From contig JAZUAC010000042.1 of NCBI GenBank assembly GCA_045637775.1, forward strand, positions 91,904-155,903: a DNA stretch of 64,000 nucleotides. Direction: 5' to 3'. The notes below the pieces were generated by a model. The model was not told where the DNA came from and made no database searches. It saw only the letters and a list, made by a program, of their open reading frames with translations. Origin of the DNA: UMGS172 sp045637775. Its GTDB lineage: Bacteria > Bacillota > Clostridia > Oscillospirales > Acutalibacteraceae. Below are positions 26,176 through 34,241 of the stretch, one piece after another. Within the stretch, counting starts at the first letter, position 1, and the number at the start of each line of letters is the position of its first letter. A program made the translations under genes and the position numbers.

Positions 26176-28674
26176 ATGTTAAAAATAAATTCGTTATGTA
26201 AGACATATAGATCAAGAAATAATAAATCTGATCGGGCTTTGAACAATGTTGATTTAACTTTGCCTGATAACGGATTGATTTTCCTTTTGGGCAAAAACGG
26301 TAGTGGTAAATCAACATTTCTTAATCTTTTGGGTGGGTTGGACAGTGCAACCTCGGGTAAGATAGTTGTTGACGGTCATGATTTGTCTCAATTTAATAAA
26401 TCACAATTGTCGGATTACAGAAATACTTATGTCGGTTTTATCTTTCAGGATTATTGTTTGATCGATGAACTTACGGTTTATGATAATGTTTCGATTGCCT
26501 TGGAATTTAAAGGCGTGATTGACAGTAACGATGTTAATGAAGCATTAAAAACCGTTGGGCTTGACGGATATGCCAACAAATACCCGTCAGAACTTTCGGG
26601 TGGTGAGCGTCAACGTGTCGCAATTGCCAGAGCAATTATAAAAAAACCACGTATCATTTTGGCCGATGAACCAACAGGGAATCTTGATGCCGATGCTACC
26701 GAGGATGTATTTAACCTGCTTAAGTCTCTTTCAAAAGACAGTTTGGTTTTTATTGTTTCGCACGATAAGGATTCGGCTCATAAATATGCCGACCGCATAA
26801 TTATGCTTGAAAACGGTGAGATAGTTGCCGATGAGAACAACAGTGCGGATGATAAAGTGATCTTGGTTAGTGATAAAAAGAATAACGGAAAAGTCAGTGA
26901 AAAGTTCAATCGTCTTTTTGTAAATAAGATTGGATGGCTGTTTCTCAAGCGCAAATTCCCTAAAATAGCATTATATTCTTTTATGGTTGCAATTATTATG
27001 ACCGTTATGGTTCTTGCACAAACCATAACTCGATTTGACTCAGCCGAAGTTATGAAGAATGAGTTTAAAGGTTCAAGGTCTGATTCCATTTTTTTGACCA
27101 AGACGCTTGATTATACACAAAAAACAAGCCTTGGCAAACTGAATAAGGTTGTAAACAGCTTCCCAAAAATCGATGAGTCGGATATTGAGGCATTTCGAAA
27201 AGCAGGTTATAAGGGAAGTATCTACAATGTTCTTAAATGCAATCTGAATATTGGTCAAAGCCGCGTTTCAACGGGAATGGCAACAAATGTTTTTGATGAA
27301 TCACTGTATGTTTTAGAGCCACTTGGTATAATGGTGGTTGACGAAAAGTTTTTGACCGAGAAATATGGTGGGTTGGAATATCTTGCAAAGGCCGATGAAT
27401 TTCATCCTACAGGTGTTATCATAACCGATTACCTTGCCGACATTATGCTAAAAAGCGAACAGCTCCAAAATATAAACGATTATAATAGCCTTATTGGTGA
27501 ATACCGTTGGGGAAATGACGAAGCTTCCCGATGTGTTTTACGCGGGTATATCAACGCAGTTATTAACACGGGATACAAAGATAAGTACAAGAGTATATTA
27601 GATAAGGTTGAAAAATACGGTTCTGACTACATTGAAAAGGCATTAAAAGATAATGATTTTGTGAACCTTGTGGATGATATCCATACAAAATACGGCTTTT
27701 GCTATTCGTTAAACCCTAACTTTGAACAGGATGCCGTGAATAATCCTTCTTGGGATATGGTATGGCATTATGCATTGAAGTTTGGTAACGGCAGTTTGTT
27801 TACAACTGATATTCCACAGGTGCGAAAAGCCAAAAATTACGGAATAGAATTAGGCAAAAATGAAGTGCTTATGGAAATGACGGCGTATAACAATACCTTT
27901 GGGACTCAATATACTGAGGCGACAATTGAAAGTTTTACACCGCATACCGAAACTTTAAGCCATTATTTGTATTCTGAGTTAGGTGAAGATGATGCGTTGT
28001 TTACCCAAGATGTAAGCATCGTAGGTCTGTTTGTTGTTGGTCAAAACAATAAGTCGGGAACATTCATAGCAGGCGAGAGTATATATAATTTGTTTGCCGA
28101 AAATCATATATACACAACAGGTCTTTATTTTGGTGAGAGTGATAACAAAATAAGTGTTATCGATACTGCGGCTGAAAAGGGATTTAATAATAATCTGATT
28201 GTGGGCGAGAGCTTGCGCACAATGACAAAGGTTGTGGAAATCTTTGTTCCGATTTTCCGAATGATAGCTGTTATACTGTGCAGTGCGATTGTGCTTATTC
28301 TTATAAATTTCTCCTCGAAAATGATAAACGATAAAATTAAGGAAATAGGTATTCTGAAAGCAATCGGAGCCAAAAATCGCACAATAGGTTCAATTTTTGG
28401 TGTGCAGATACTTTTAATTTCACTGCTTACTTGCATACTGTCGATTGCAGGATATTTCCTTTTTGTAAACCAAACAAATGATTTGTTGTTAAATTCACTT
28501 CAAACTTTTGCTACGGAAAAAATGATACCCGACCTTACATTTCTTACTTTCAGGGTCGATATTGTTGTCCAAAATTGTGTTTTGGTATTGGTTCTCGCTG
28601 CAATATCATACATTGTTCCTATGATAAAAATATGCAAACTTGAGCCGGTTAAAATAATAAGAAGTGAGGATTAG
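26176..28674 (+). CDS. ABC transporter, ATPase fused to FtsX-like permease (MacB/Vex type)
   Basis: This 832-residue fusion protein has an N-terminal ABC ATPase (about 1-225) with Walker A GKNGSGKST (about 39-47), signature LSGGERQRV (about 141-149), Walker B LADEPTGNLD (about 162-171) and a switch His in IVSHD. A membrane helix near 265-285 follows, then a large extracytoplasmic domain (about 290-680) and three C-terminal FtsX-type helices (about 690-820). Such transporters act as mechanotransmitters or export peptides or lipids. The gene has its own promoter and terminator and sits inside the segment bracketed by the tRNA-Leu pair. Substrate unknown; no bacteriocin or two-component genes adjoin it. 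Confidence 0.88.
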   Translation: MLKINSLCKTYRSRNNKSDRALNNVDLTLPDNGLIFLLGKNGSGKSTFLNLLGGLDSATSGKIVVDGHDLSQFNKSQLSDYRNTYVGFIFQDYCLIDELTVYDNVSIALEFKGVIDSNDVNEALKTVGLDGYANKYPSELSGGERQRVAIARAIIKKPRIILADEPTGNLDADATEDVFNLLKSLSKDSLVFIVSHDKDSAHKYADRIIMLENGEIVADENNSADDKVILVSDKKNNGKVSEKFNRLFVNKIGWLFLKRKFPKIALYSFMVAIIMTVMVLAQTITRFDSAEVMKNEFKGSRSDSIFLTKTLDYTQKTSLGKLNKVVNSFPKIDESDIEAFRKAGYKGSIYNVLKCNLNIGQSRVSTGMATNVFDESLYVLEPLGIMVVDEKFLTEKYGGLEYLAKADEFHPTGVIITDYLADIMLKSEQLQNINDYNSLIGEYRWGNDEASRCVLRGYINAVINTGYKDKYKSILDKVEKYGSDYIEKALKDNDFVNLVDDIHTKYGFCYSLNPNFEQDAVNNPSWDMVWHYALKFGNGSLFTTDIPQVRKAKNYGIELGKNEVLMEMTAYNNTFGTQYTEATIESFTPHTETLSHYLYSELGEDDALFTQDVSIVGLFVVGQNNKSGTFIAGESIYNLFAENHIYTTGLYFGESDNKISVIDTAAEKGFNNNLIVGESLRTMTKVVEIFVPIFRMIAVILCSAIVLILINFSSKMINDKIKEIGILKAIGAKNRTIGSIFGVQILLISLLTCILSIAGYFLFVNQTNDLLLNSLQTFATEKMIPDLTFLTFRVDIVVQNCVLVLVLAAISYIVPMIKICKLEPVKIIRSED

Positions 28675-28731
28675 TCAAAATATGAACTAAAGGCAGAAGG
28701 AAAATACATTCTAAAGCTTCATATTGAATAA

Positions 28732-28770
28732 AAAAGAGAGTTCGCGGTTTTACCGTAAACTCTCTTTTAT
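28732..28770 (+). terminator. Terminator after the FtsX-type ABC gene
   Basis: The stem AAAAGAGAGTT (28732-28742) / AACTCTCTTTT (28758-28768) contains an inner CGG / CCG pairing. Confidence 0.75.
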
Positions 28771-28821
28771 GTTGCGTTCATTGTCTGTTTTCTTAGGGTT
28801 CAAGTTCTTTGTCTCTAAAAC

Positions 28822-28864
28822 AAAAAAATAAAACAGACACACCATAAAGATATGTCTGTTTTAT
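28822..28864 (-). terminator. Terminator of tRNA-Leu copy 2
   Basis: This is the same hairpin and T-run as after copy 1, read on the minus strand, with one base difference in the stem. Confidence 0.85.
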
Positions 28865-28948
28865 TGGTGCGAGTGACGGGACTTGAACCCGTACGTCGTG
28901 GACACACGCCCCTCAAACGTGCCTGTCTGCCAGTTCCAGCACACTCGC
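28865..28948 (-). tRNA. tRNA-Leu (anticodon GAG), copy 2
   Basis: This 84-nt class-II tRNA is identical to the gene at 15575-15658 except for one D-loop base (GGAACTGGC against GGAATTGGC). CCA is encoded. It has its own strong promoter. Confidence 0.95.
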
Positions 28949-28960
28949 GTCGACCTGAAT

Positions 28961-28989
28961 ATATTACCACATAAGTTTTGGTTTGTCAA
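28961..28989 (-). promoter_or_regulatory. Promoter of tRNA-Leu copy 2
   Basis: On the minus strand TTGACA (28989-28984) and TAATAT (28966-28961) are separated by 17 bases. Confidence 0.8.
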
Positions 28990-29021
28990 CAGTAATTTTT
29001 CAAAATCGTCAAATAATTTTT

Positions 29022-29936
29022 TTATTTTATAATTTTCTTTTTGGAACGTGATAAGTGAATCAGTACATAAACGCCCAAAAGCAACACACACGAACCGCCA
29101 AGCACTGCGTACATAACGGGAGCATCTACCTTATGGCCGAAAAAGTTCACATTGAAATCCACTGTAGCTTTTATACCATCAATGACATCTTCAGGAACAC
29201 CGATTGACAACAACTCTCGGAACGCACCGCCCATTGCATGGGTTCGAAGCAAGGATGTTCCGTGAGTGCCGGGCAAAAATACGATTATCTTTTGCAAGAT
29301 TTCCGGGAACTGTGATATCGGCATATATGCGCCGCAGATGAATCCGTAGCTTGAGCTGACAATGGAGCCAACCGCCGAAATTTGTCCTTGCGATGTCAAA
29401 AATATATTAATAATACTTGAAAGTGCAGTGCCTGACATTATAAGCAGGAAAACATCAAGCAGTAGCAGTGCAATATCTGTAAACGATAAATACCAACCAA
29501 TAAATGCGAGATAAATCATGCAGACTGCTGTTGCGGTGAAGCATATAATAAGCGTTGAAAATGCGGTGGAAATATAGTATGCTAAAGCCTTGGTTGAAGA
29601 TTTTACAGGTGTGATGTTAAGGTCGTTTGCTGCACCGTTTACCTTATCGTTTACCATAAGCATATTAGAGCAGAATGCAACGGTTACGCAACAAACACCA
29701 AGCAGGGAAGACATGAGCTGACCGCCGACTAAGGCATCGATCAGTTTGTCGGGGATTTTAATTTCAAGTCCAATTTGCTCAAATGCCATTAAAAACGAGT
29801 CGCGATAGACATTGCCCAAAAATGTGATATACAGCACGAGCAGTATCATTGGTGTGATAAGCGATGTGAAAAACAATCCTTTATCCTTGAAAAAGAGTTT
29901 TGTATTGCGCTTTATAAGTGCTTTGAGCTCGGTCAT
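29022..29936 (-). CDS. ABC-2 type transporter permease
   Basis: This 304-residue membrane protein has about six hydrophobic segments, the first near residues 22-42, and a large loop after it. The layout fits ABC-2 (DrrB-like) exporters. Its start overlaps the ATPase gene stop as ATGA, so the two are translationally coupled. Together with the ATPase and TetR genes it forms a three-gene minus-strand operon for export of an unknown, probably hydrophobic or toxic, compound. Confidence 0.88.
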   Translation of the reverse strand: MTELKALIKRNTKLFFKDKGLFFTSLITPMILLVLYITFLGNVYRDSFLMAFEQIGLEIKIPDKLIDALVGGQLMSSLLGVCCVTVAFCSNMLMVNDKVNGAANDLNITPVKSSTKALAYYISTAFSTLIICFTATAVCMIYLAFIGWYLSFTDIALLLLDVFLLIMSGTALSSIINIFLTSQGQISAVGSIVSSSYGFICGAYMPISQFPEILQKIIVFLPGTHGTSLLRTHAMGGAFRELLSIGVPEDVIDGIKATVDFNVNFFGHKVDAPVMYAVLGGSCVLLLGVYVLIHLSRSKKKIIK

Positions 29937-30844
29937 GCGTTATCACCTCCGGTGAGAGCTTTGCCTGTTGCGGCTAGAAAAACATCATCCATTTTACCCT
30001 TGATTATTTCATAATCGCAGAATAGTTCGGGATATTGGATTATAAGCTGGGTTGCGACACTTGTGTCGGGTACAAAAATACGCACAGCATCCCTCAAAAC
30101 TTCATATTTCACATTTAAATTTTTTATATCGGCTTCGGTCACATTGTAAAGCGTGATATAGTCTTCCGTGTATGTGTTTTTGAGTTGAAGGGGAGTGCCT
30201 TCAGCGGCTATTTTACCGCTATCAAGTATCACAACATAGTCGGCGTCAGAAGCCTCTTCCATATAATGTGTTGTAAGGAAAACCGTCATATCGGTGTCGC
30301 GGCGAAGTCTGCCCAAAACGTTCCATATCATGCGACGGGTCTGCGGGTCAAGTCCCGTTGTAGGCTGGTCGAGAATAAGAATTTTTGGGGAGTGAAGCAG
30401 GGCTCGTGCTATGTCGATTTTCCTGCGCTGACCTCCCGAAAGCTTGCCGACGGGTCTTTTTAGAATATCCTTAAAGTCCAGCATCTCACAAAGCTCATTT
30501 AAGCGTGCTTTAAAGACCTCCTTGTCCATTCCGTAAAGAGCGGCTTTTATCTCGAGGTTGTCATACACTGTCAGTGCCTTGTCAAGCACTGAGTTTTGAA
30601 AAACGACGCCCAAATCACGCTTAATTGTATCTAGACTTTGGTCAAGGTCACATCCGTTAACTCTAACGGTGCCTGAATCCTTTTCGAGTTGACCGCAGAT
30701 TATGGAAATTGTGGTGCTTTTTCCCGCACCATTGATGCCTAAAAATGCGAAAAGCTCACCTTTGCGAACCGAAAGGTTTAAATTATCAACAGCGACAACA
30801 TTCTTAAATCGTTTGGTCAATCCGTTTATTTTAATAACATCCAT
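29933..30844 (-). CDS. ABC transporter ATP-binding protein (drug-export type)
   Basis: This 303-residue ATPase resembles DrrA. It has Walker A GINGAGKST (about residues 36-44), a Q-loop VVFQNS, signature LSGGQRRK (about 138-145) and switch His in LTTHYMEE. In the Walker B box the sequence is LILDQPTTGLDP: the usual catalytic Glu after the Asp is Gln (codon CAG at 30367-30365, residue about 160). Hydrolysis may be slow or altered. The start codon shares one base with the TetR stop, so the operon is tightly coupled. Confidence 0.9.
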   Translation of the reverse strand: MDVIKINGLTKRFKNVVAVDNLNLSVRKGELFAFLGINGAGKSTTISIICGQLEKDSGTVRVNGCDLDQSLDTIKRDLGVVFQNSVLDKALTVYDNLEIKAALYGMDKEVFKARLNELCEMLDFKDILKRPVGKLSGGQRRKIDIARALLHSPKILILDQPTTGLDPQTRRMIWNVLGRLRRDTDMTVFLTTHYMEEASDADYVVILDSGKIAAEGTPLQLKNTYTEDYITLYNVTEADIKNLNVKYEVLRDAVRIFVPDTSVATQLIIQYPELFCDYEIIKGKMDDVFLAATGKALTGGDNA

Positions 30845-31410
30845 TATTTATCCTCAATTCCGTATTGCTTGCGAAGTCCCAAATACGAGTCGGTAAGCAT
30901 TTTGCTGACAAGTTCCCAATCCAAATCGAGAAAGCCTGTGGCAAACATAGTTGCAATTCCGTGAACGTATGCCCACATCTCAAGGTGGAATATCCTTGCA
31001 TCGGTTTCGTTTAACCCTGTGTTATTCTGTACGAGGGATTCCATGTTGCTGTCGACACCCGATTCAATCGAGGTGTCTTCATTTGAACGGTCACGCATAT
31101 ATAAAAGCTTGAAAAGCTCCTTTTCATCCTTGGCAAAACGGATATATGCAATGCCGCTTGCTTTATAGGCGGGATAAAGACCGTCTTCAACCTCGCGTTG
31201 CATATATGTCTGATACAACTCATAGGCGTTTTTCGCTACAGCCAGACGAAGCTCATCCATTGTTGCAAAGTTGGAAAAAACAGGCTGAGTTGAGCAGTTG
31301 AGATATGTTGCTACTGTTCGAGCGTTGAGGGCATCGGAACCTTCCTTGCGAACAACCTCTATTGCGGCATTTATTATGTCTTCTTTAGTGGTTTTTACTT
31401 TAGGCGGCAT
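30844..31410 (-). CDS. TetR/AcrR family transcriptional regulator
   Basis: This 188-residue repressor-type protein has an N-terminal helix-turn-helix (about residues 8-55, with AAIEVVRKEGSDALNARTVA) and a helical ligand-binding C-terminal domain. ATG 31410 is chosen because GGAGG stands at 31416-31420; the longer frame adds residues from the promoter region. It heads the operon with the ABC-2 exporter and has a palindrome over its own -10 box, so autoregulation and ligand-controlled export are likely. Confidence 0.88.
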   Translation of the reverse strand: MPPKVKTTKEDIINAAIEVVRKEGSDALNARTVATYLNCSTQPVFSNFATMDELRLAVAKNAYELYQTYMQREVEDGLYPAYKASGIAYIRFAKDEKELFKLLYMRDRSNEDTSIESGVDSNMESLVQNNTGLNETDARIFHLEMWAYVHGIATMFATGFLDLDWELVSKMLTDSYLGLRKQYGIEDK

Positions 31411-31437
31411 ACTTTCCTCCAAAATATAGTTTAAGAT

Positions 31438-31455
31438 ATATAACACATGTTATAT
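31438..31455. promoter_or_regulatory. TetR-type operator palindrome
   Basis: ATATAACA (31438-31445) and TGTTATAT (31448-31455) form an 18-bp inverted repeat with a two-base centre. It overlaps the -10 box of the TetR promoter by four bases, as expected for a self-repressing regulator. Confidence 0.65.
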
Positions 31456-31480
31456 TATCACAACTGCCGTACAAAGTCAA
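31452..31480 (-). promoter_or_regulatory. Promoter of the TetR-ABC operon
   Basis: On the minus strand TTGACT (31480-31475) and TAATAT (31457-31452) are separated by 17 bases. Confidence 0.75.
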
Positions 31481-31560
31481 CAGTGTGTCACACATTTTAC
31501 AAAACAATTTGTTTCACATACTTTATAAAATAATTCGTGTTAAAAAATTTTCGTTAAATA

Positions 31561-31591
31561 GTTTGCAAACAACGAAAGATTGTTTGCAAAA
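31561..31591. promoter_or_regulatory. Paired GTTTGCAAA palindromes upstream of the GH16 promoter
   Basis: GTTTGCAAAC at 31561-31570 is a perfect 10-bp palindrome. GTTTGCAAAA at 31582-31591 repeats it 21 bases on, about two helical turns, and ends 6 bases before the -35 box. This looks like a dimeric activator or repressor site. Confidence 0.5.
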
Positions 31592-31597
31592 AAAATA

Positions 31598-31626
31598 TTT
31601 ACAACAATATTTAAGTATGATATAAT
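31598..31626 (+). promoter_or_regulatory. Promoter of the GH16 gene
   Basis: TTTACA at 31598-31603 and TATAAT at 31621-31626 are 17 bases apart, 25 bases before ATG 31652. Confidence 0.7.
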
Positions 31627-31651
31627 TTTTTAAAAAGATTTGGAGGTTTAT

Positions 31652-33451
31652 ATGAAACGCATTATTTCTGTATTATTTGTTTTTTGTATGTTCTTTTCTT
31701 TGATTGCCTGCGGTTCTGAGTCGACTGATAGCAATACTTCAAATGTATCAACTGCAACGCAATCATCAGAAGGTAACGCAATTGAAAAGATAGATGTTGT
31801 ATTTAAGAGTGATTCCGGTGAATCGAAGTATAACATTATTTATCCGGAGAAGGGCGAGAATGGGGAAGATTTAAGAGCAGGCTATCTGTACAAGCAGATG
31901 AAGGATAAGCTTGGTATTAATCCCAAAAAGGCCACAGATTCGACTGACGGAACCGATGCGTTTGAGATACTTGTTGGCGAGACCAACCGTGCTGAATCGG
32001 CTAAGGCAATGAGTTATATGTTTGATAAGGGCTATGGCCGTCGTGATGATTTCATCATTTGCTCAATGGGTAAAAAGATCATCATCAATGCTAATAATAC
32101 CGAAGCGCTTACCAATGCCTGCCAATATTTTGTAGATAACTTTTTGTCTGCCGAAAAGATTGTTGGCGGTATTGAGTATATCAGTCATATGACAGGCGAT
32201 TTCAAAGATATTACCGTAAACGGTGTTAATATCGGCAGATTTGTTATTGTAAGACCGCATTATAACAGTTCTTATATTACACAAATTGAAATCGATAACC
32301 TTATAAAATCGGTTTTCGATGCAACAGGATATGAACTCAAACTTAAAGAGGATGCATATTGTGCTAATGCTGAATATGAGATTGTTGTTGGTAACACTAA
32401 CCGTCAAGGTATTGAGAAAATAAGCAATTACGACCTTTATAATGTTACAGTTTCTGGCAAAAAGGTCTATCTTAACGGTGGTTCTACATATTCCACAGCG
32501 GTTGCTGTTTCTGAATTTGCAAAGCTTTGTGCAAGCGGTGCAGTTACCGATGCAAGTTCTGTTAAAAACGGTAGTTATAAGGCCACCTACACGGCAAACT
32601 ATGACAGTTCTGTTACCTACCGTCCTGTTTGGACCGATGAATTTGACGGTGATTCGGTTGATACCTCGAAGTGGGATATTATATCAGAGGAATATAATAA
32701 GAAAGGTACCGACGGATTATCGGGACAGAACGGAAAACGCGCATGGCGTAACCCCGATAATGTTGTAATACGTGACGGATACTTCCATTCGGTATTCACA
32801 CAGGATGAGGGTAACTATTACAGCGGTACTTTGCGTACCTATAACACATTGATATTTAAATATGGATATGTTGAAATGAGCTCAATCACTCCGCAGGGAA
32901 GCGGATTCTGGAGCACTTTGTGGATGTCATCGGCTAACGTTAGAGAGAATATGTTTGAGCATGGTTGTTCGATGGAGGTTGACATTGCTGAGAACTTCGG
33001 TAACTCAGCTGTTACCAATGCTAATGCTCACGTATGGCCAAAAGGTGTAGGACCCACTCTTGGTTTTGTGCATCGTTCTTTTGACCAGATTCGTTCAAAC
33101 GAAAAGAAGTACAGCGTTCAAAAGACCGACGGTAAGCTTTTAAGCGAAGATTTCCACACCTTCGGATTCCTGTGGACCCAGGATTACATTGCATTTACTG
33201 CAGACGGAAAGATATATTGTGATCTTAACCTTAACGATCCCGGTTTTGAGGATTACAAATATGCCTATACCGAGAATTTTGTTAACCTACGCCTTGCAGG
33301 AACTGCAGGATTTAGTAACTGTCCGTTGCCTATGACCGCAACCGAAGAGGAATGGGCTAACACCAATCAGTTTATTGTTGATTATGTTCACATTTATCAG
33401 CTTAATGACGGTGTTTCCGGAATCGTATCAGATGCACAGTTTGAGTGGTAA
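31652..33451 (+). CDS. Secreted lipoprotein with glycoside hydrolase family 16 domain
   Basis: This 599-residue protein has a lipoprotein signal peptide (lipobox LIAC, Cys near residue 21) and a Ser/Thr-rich tether. An N-terminal module of about 280 residues (about 50-325) follows that I do not recognise, with two similar EILVGETNR / EIVVGNTNR units. The C-terminal GH16 domain (about 330-590) carries the catalytic motif EVDIAE at about 442-447: nucleophile Glu, assisting Asp and acid/base Glu. GH16 enzymes cut beta-1,3/1,4-glucans, galactans or related polymers. TTTGGAGG decides ATG 31652. It is monocistronic and closed by a strong terminator. Confidence 0.88.
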   Translation: MKRIISVLFVFCMFFSLIACGSESTDSNTSNVSTATQSSEGNAIEKIDVVFKSDSGESKYNIIYPEKGENGEDLRAGYLYKQMKDKLGINPKKATDSTDGTDAFEILVGETNRAESAKAMSYMFDKGYGRRDDFIICSMGKKIIINANNTEALTNACQYFVDNFLSAEKIVGGIEYISHMTGDFKDITVNGVNIGRFVIVRPHYNSSYITQIEIDNLIKSVFDATGYELKLKEDAYCANAEYEIVVGNTNRQGIEKISNYDLYNVTVSGKKVYLNGGSTYSTAVAVSEFAKLCASGAVTDASSVKNGSYKATYTANYDSSVTYRPVWTDEFDGDSVDTSKWDIISEEYNKKGTDGLSGQNGKRAWRNPDNVVIRDGYFHSVFTQDEGNYYSGTLRTYNTLIFKYGYVEMSSITPQGSGFWSTLWMSSANVRENMFEHGCSMEVDIAENFGNSAVTNANAHVWPKGVGPTLGFVHRSFDQIRSNEKKYSVQKTDGKLLSEDFHTFGFLWTQDYIAFTADGKIYCDLNLNDPGFEDYKYAYTENFVNLRLAGTAGFSNCPLPMTATEEEWANTNQFIVDYVHIYQLNDGVSGIVSDAQFEW

Positions 33452-33474
33452 TATAAGCTTATATAGTTAATTAA

Positions 33475-33517
33475 CAAAGCCCTAAAGAACCGAAATTCTT
33501 TAGGGCTTTGTTGTTTA
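33475..33517. terminator. Terminator after the GH16 gene, probably bidirectional
   Basis: A 15-bp perfect stem CAAAGCCCTAAAGAA / TTCTTTAGGGCTTTG has a six-base loop. It lies between two convergent genes. Confidence 0.88.
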
Positions 33518-34012
33518 CATAATGAAGTTGCTTAATACAACACCGATCACTATTCCAAGAATGTATATGCCGATATTCATAAGCCAAAATTTTCCCTTTG
33601 ACCAACCGATATCTGCCCAAATGTTGGAGGCAATGCTTTCTACAACAAGGATAAGAACTGTGAGTACAGGCAGAATTGCGACCCATAAATCACCTGCGAT
33701 GATAAACGGAACAGGAGGTAATAACCACAGCAAAAGCAAAAGCTCGGTAAATCCGCGCATTATACGTCCTGTGTTGTATCTCACAGGCATATTGTGTGCA
33801 AGTTGCGCATAAACGGCGTCTCGCTCTTTATTGAGTATTTTGACACCGTGGCGCATCATAAGAGGGAAGACAACCGCAATCATTCCTGCGGGGATACATA
33901 GAAGAATCCACCATTTTACAATTTTGTAAAGACCTACAATTAGACCGATACCGAGTACGGTCGCCAATATGTATGAAGCTATGCGGATAACTACTTTTAA
34001 TACACGCACCAA
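33515..34012 (-). CDS. Hypothetical polytopic membrane protein
   Basis: This 165-residue protein has four to five hydrophobic segments (about residues 8-28, 33-52, 88-105, 108-127 and 142-162) and a basic cytoplasmic loop in the middle (about 53-85). No family motif was recognised. AAGGTGAT precedes the start on the minus strand. It stands alone between the GH16 terminator and the typA promoter region. Confidence 0.7.
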   Translation of the reverse strand: MVRVLKVVIRIASYILATVLGIGLIVGLYKIVKWWILLCIPAGMIAVVFPLMMRHGVKILNKERDAVYAQLAHNMPVRYNTGRIMRGFTELLLLLWLLPPVPFIIAGDLWVAILPVLTVLILVVESIASNIWADIGWSKGKFWLMNIGIYILGIVIGVVLSNFIM

Positions 34013-34166
34013 ATCACCTTATTTATCAAAATAACATTTTAATAAATAATAGCACTATGTTTTCAACTAGTCAATATGAAAATCGAAATCTTAACCTTTT
34101 GCATTTTTATGTTGAAATAGTATAAAATTCTTCAAATAAATAATTGCAATTTCGTGTCGTAAATAC

Positions 34167-34195
34167 TTGTTAAATTGAAAGTAATCTGTTATACT
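34167..34195 (+). promoter_or_regulatory. Promoter of typA
   Basis: TTGTTA at 34167-34172 and TATACT at 34190-34195 are 17 bases apart, about 46 bases before ATG 34242. Confidence 0.65.
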
Positions 34196-34241
34196 GTATA
34201 GGTTATATTATGTCTATTTTTTTCAAAGGGAAGTTGAAATT

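Larger units (their letters stand above)
28822..28948 (-). repeat. Inverted repeat, right arm (tRNA-Leu plus terminator)
   Basis: This is the partner of 15575-15701 in opposite orientation. The pair brackets about 13 kb holding two dockerin genes and an ABC transporter. Confidence 0.9.
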
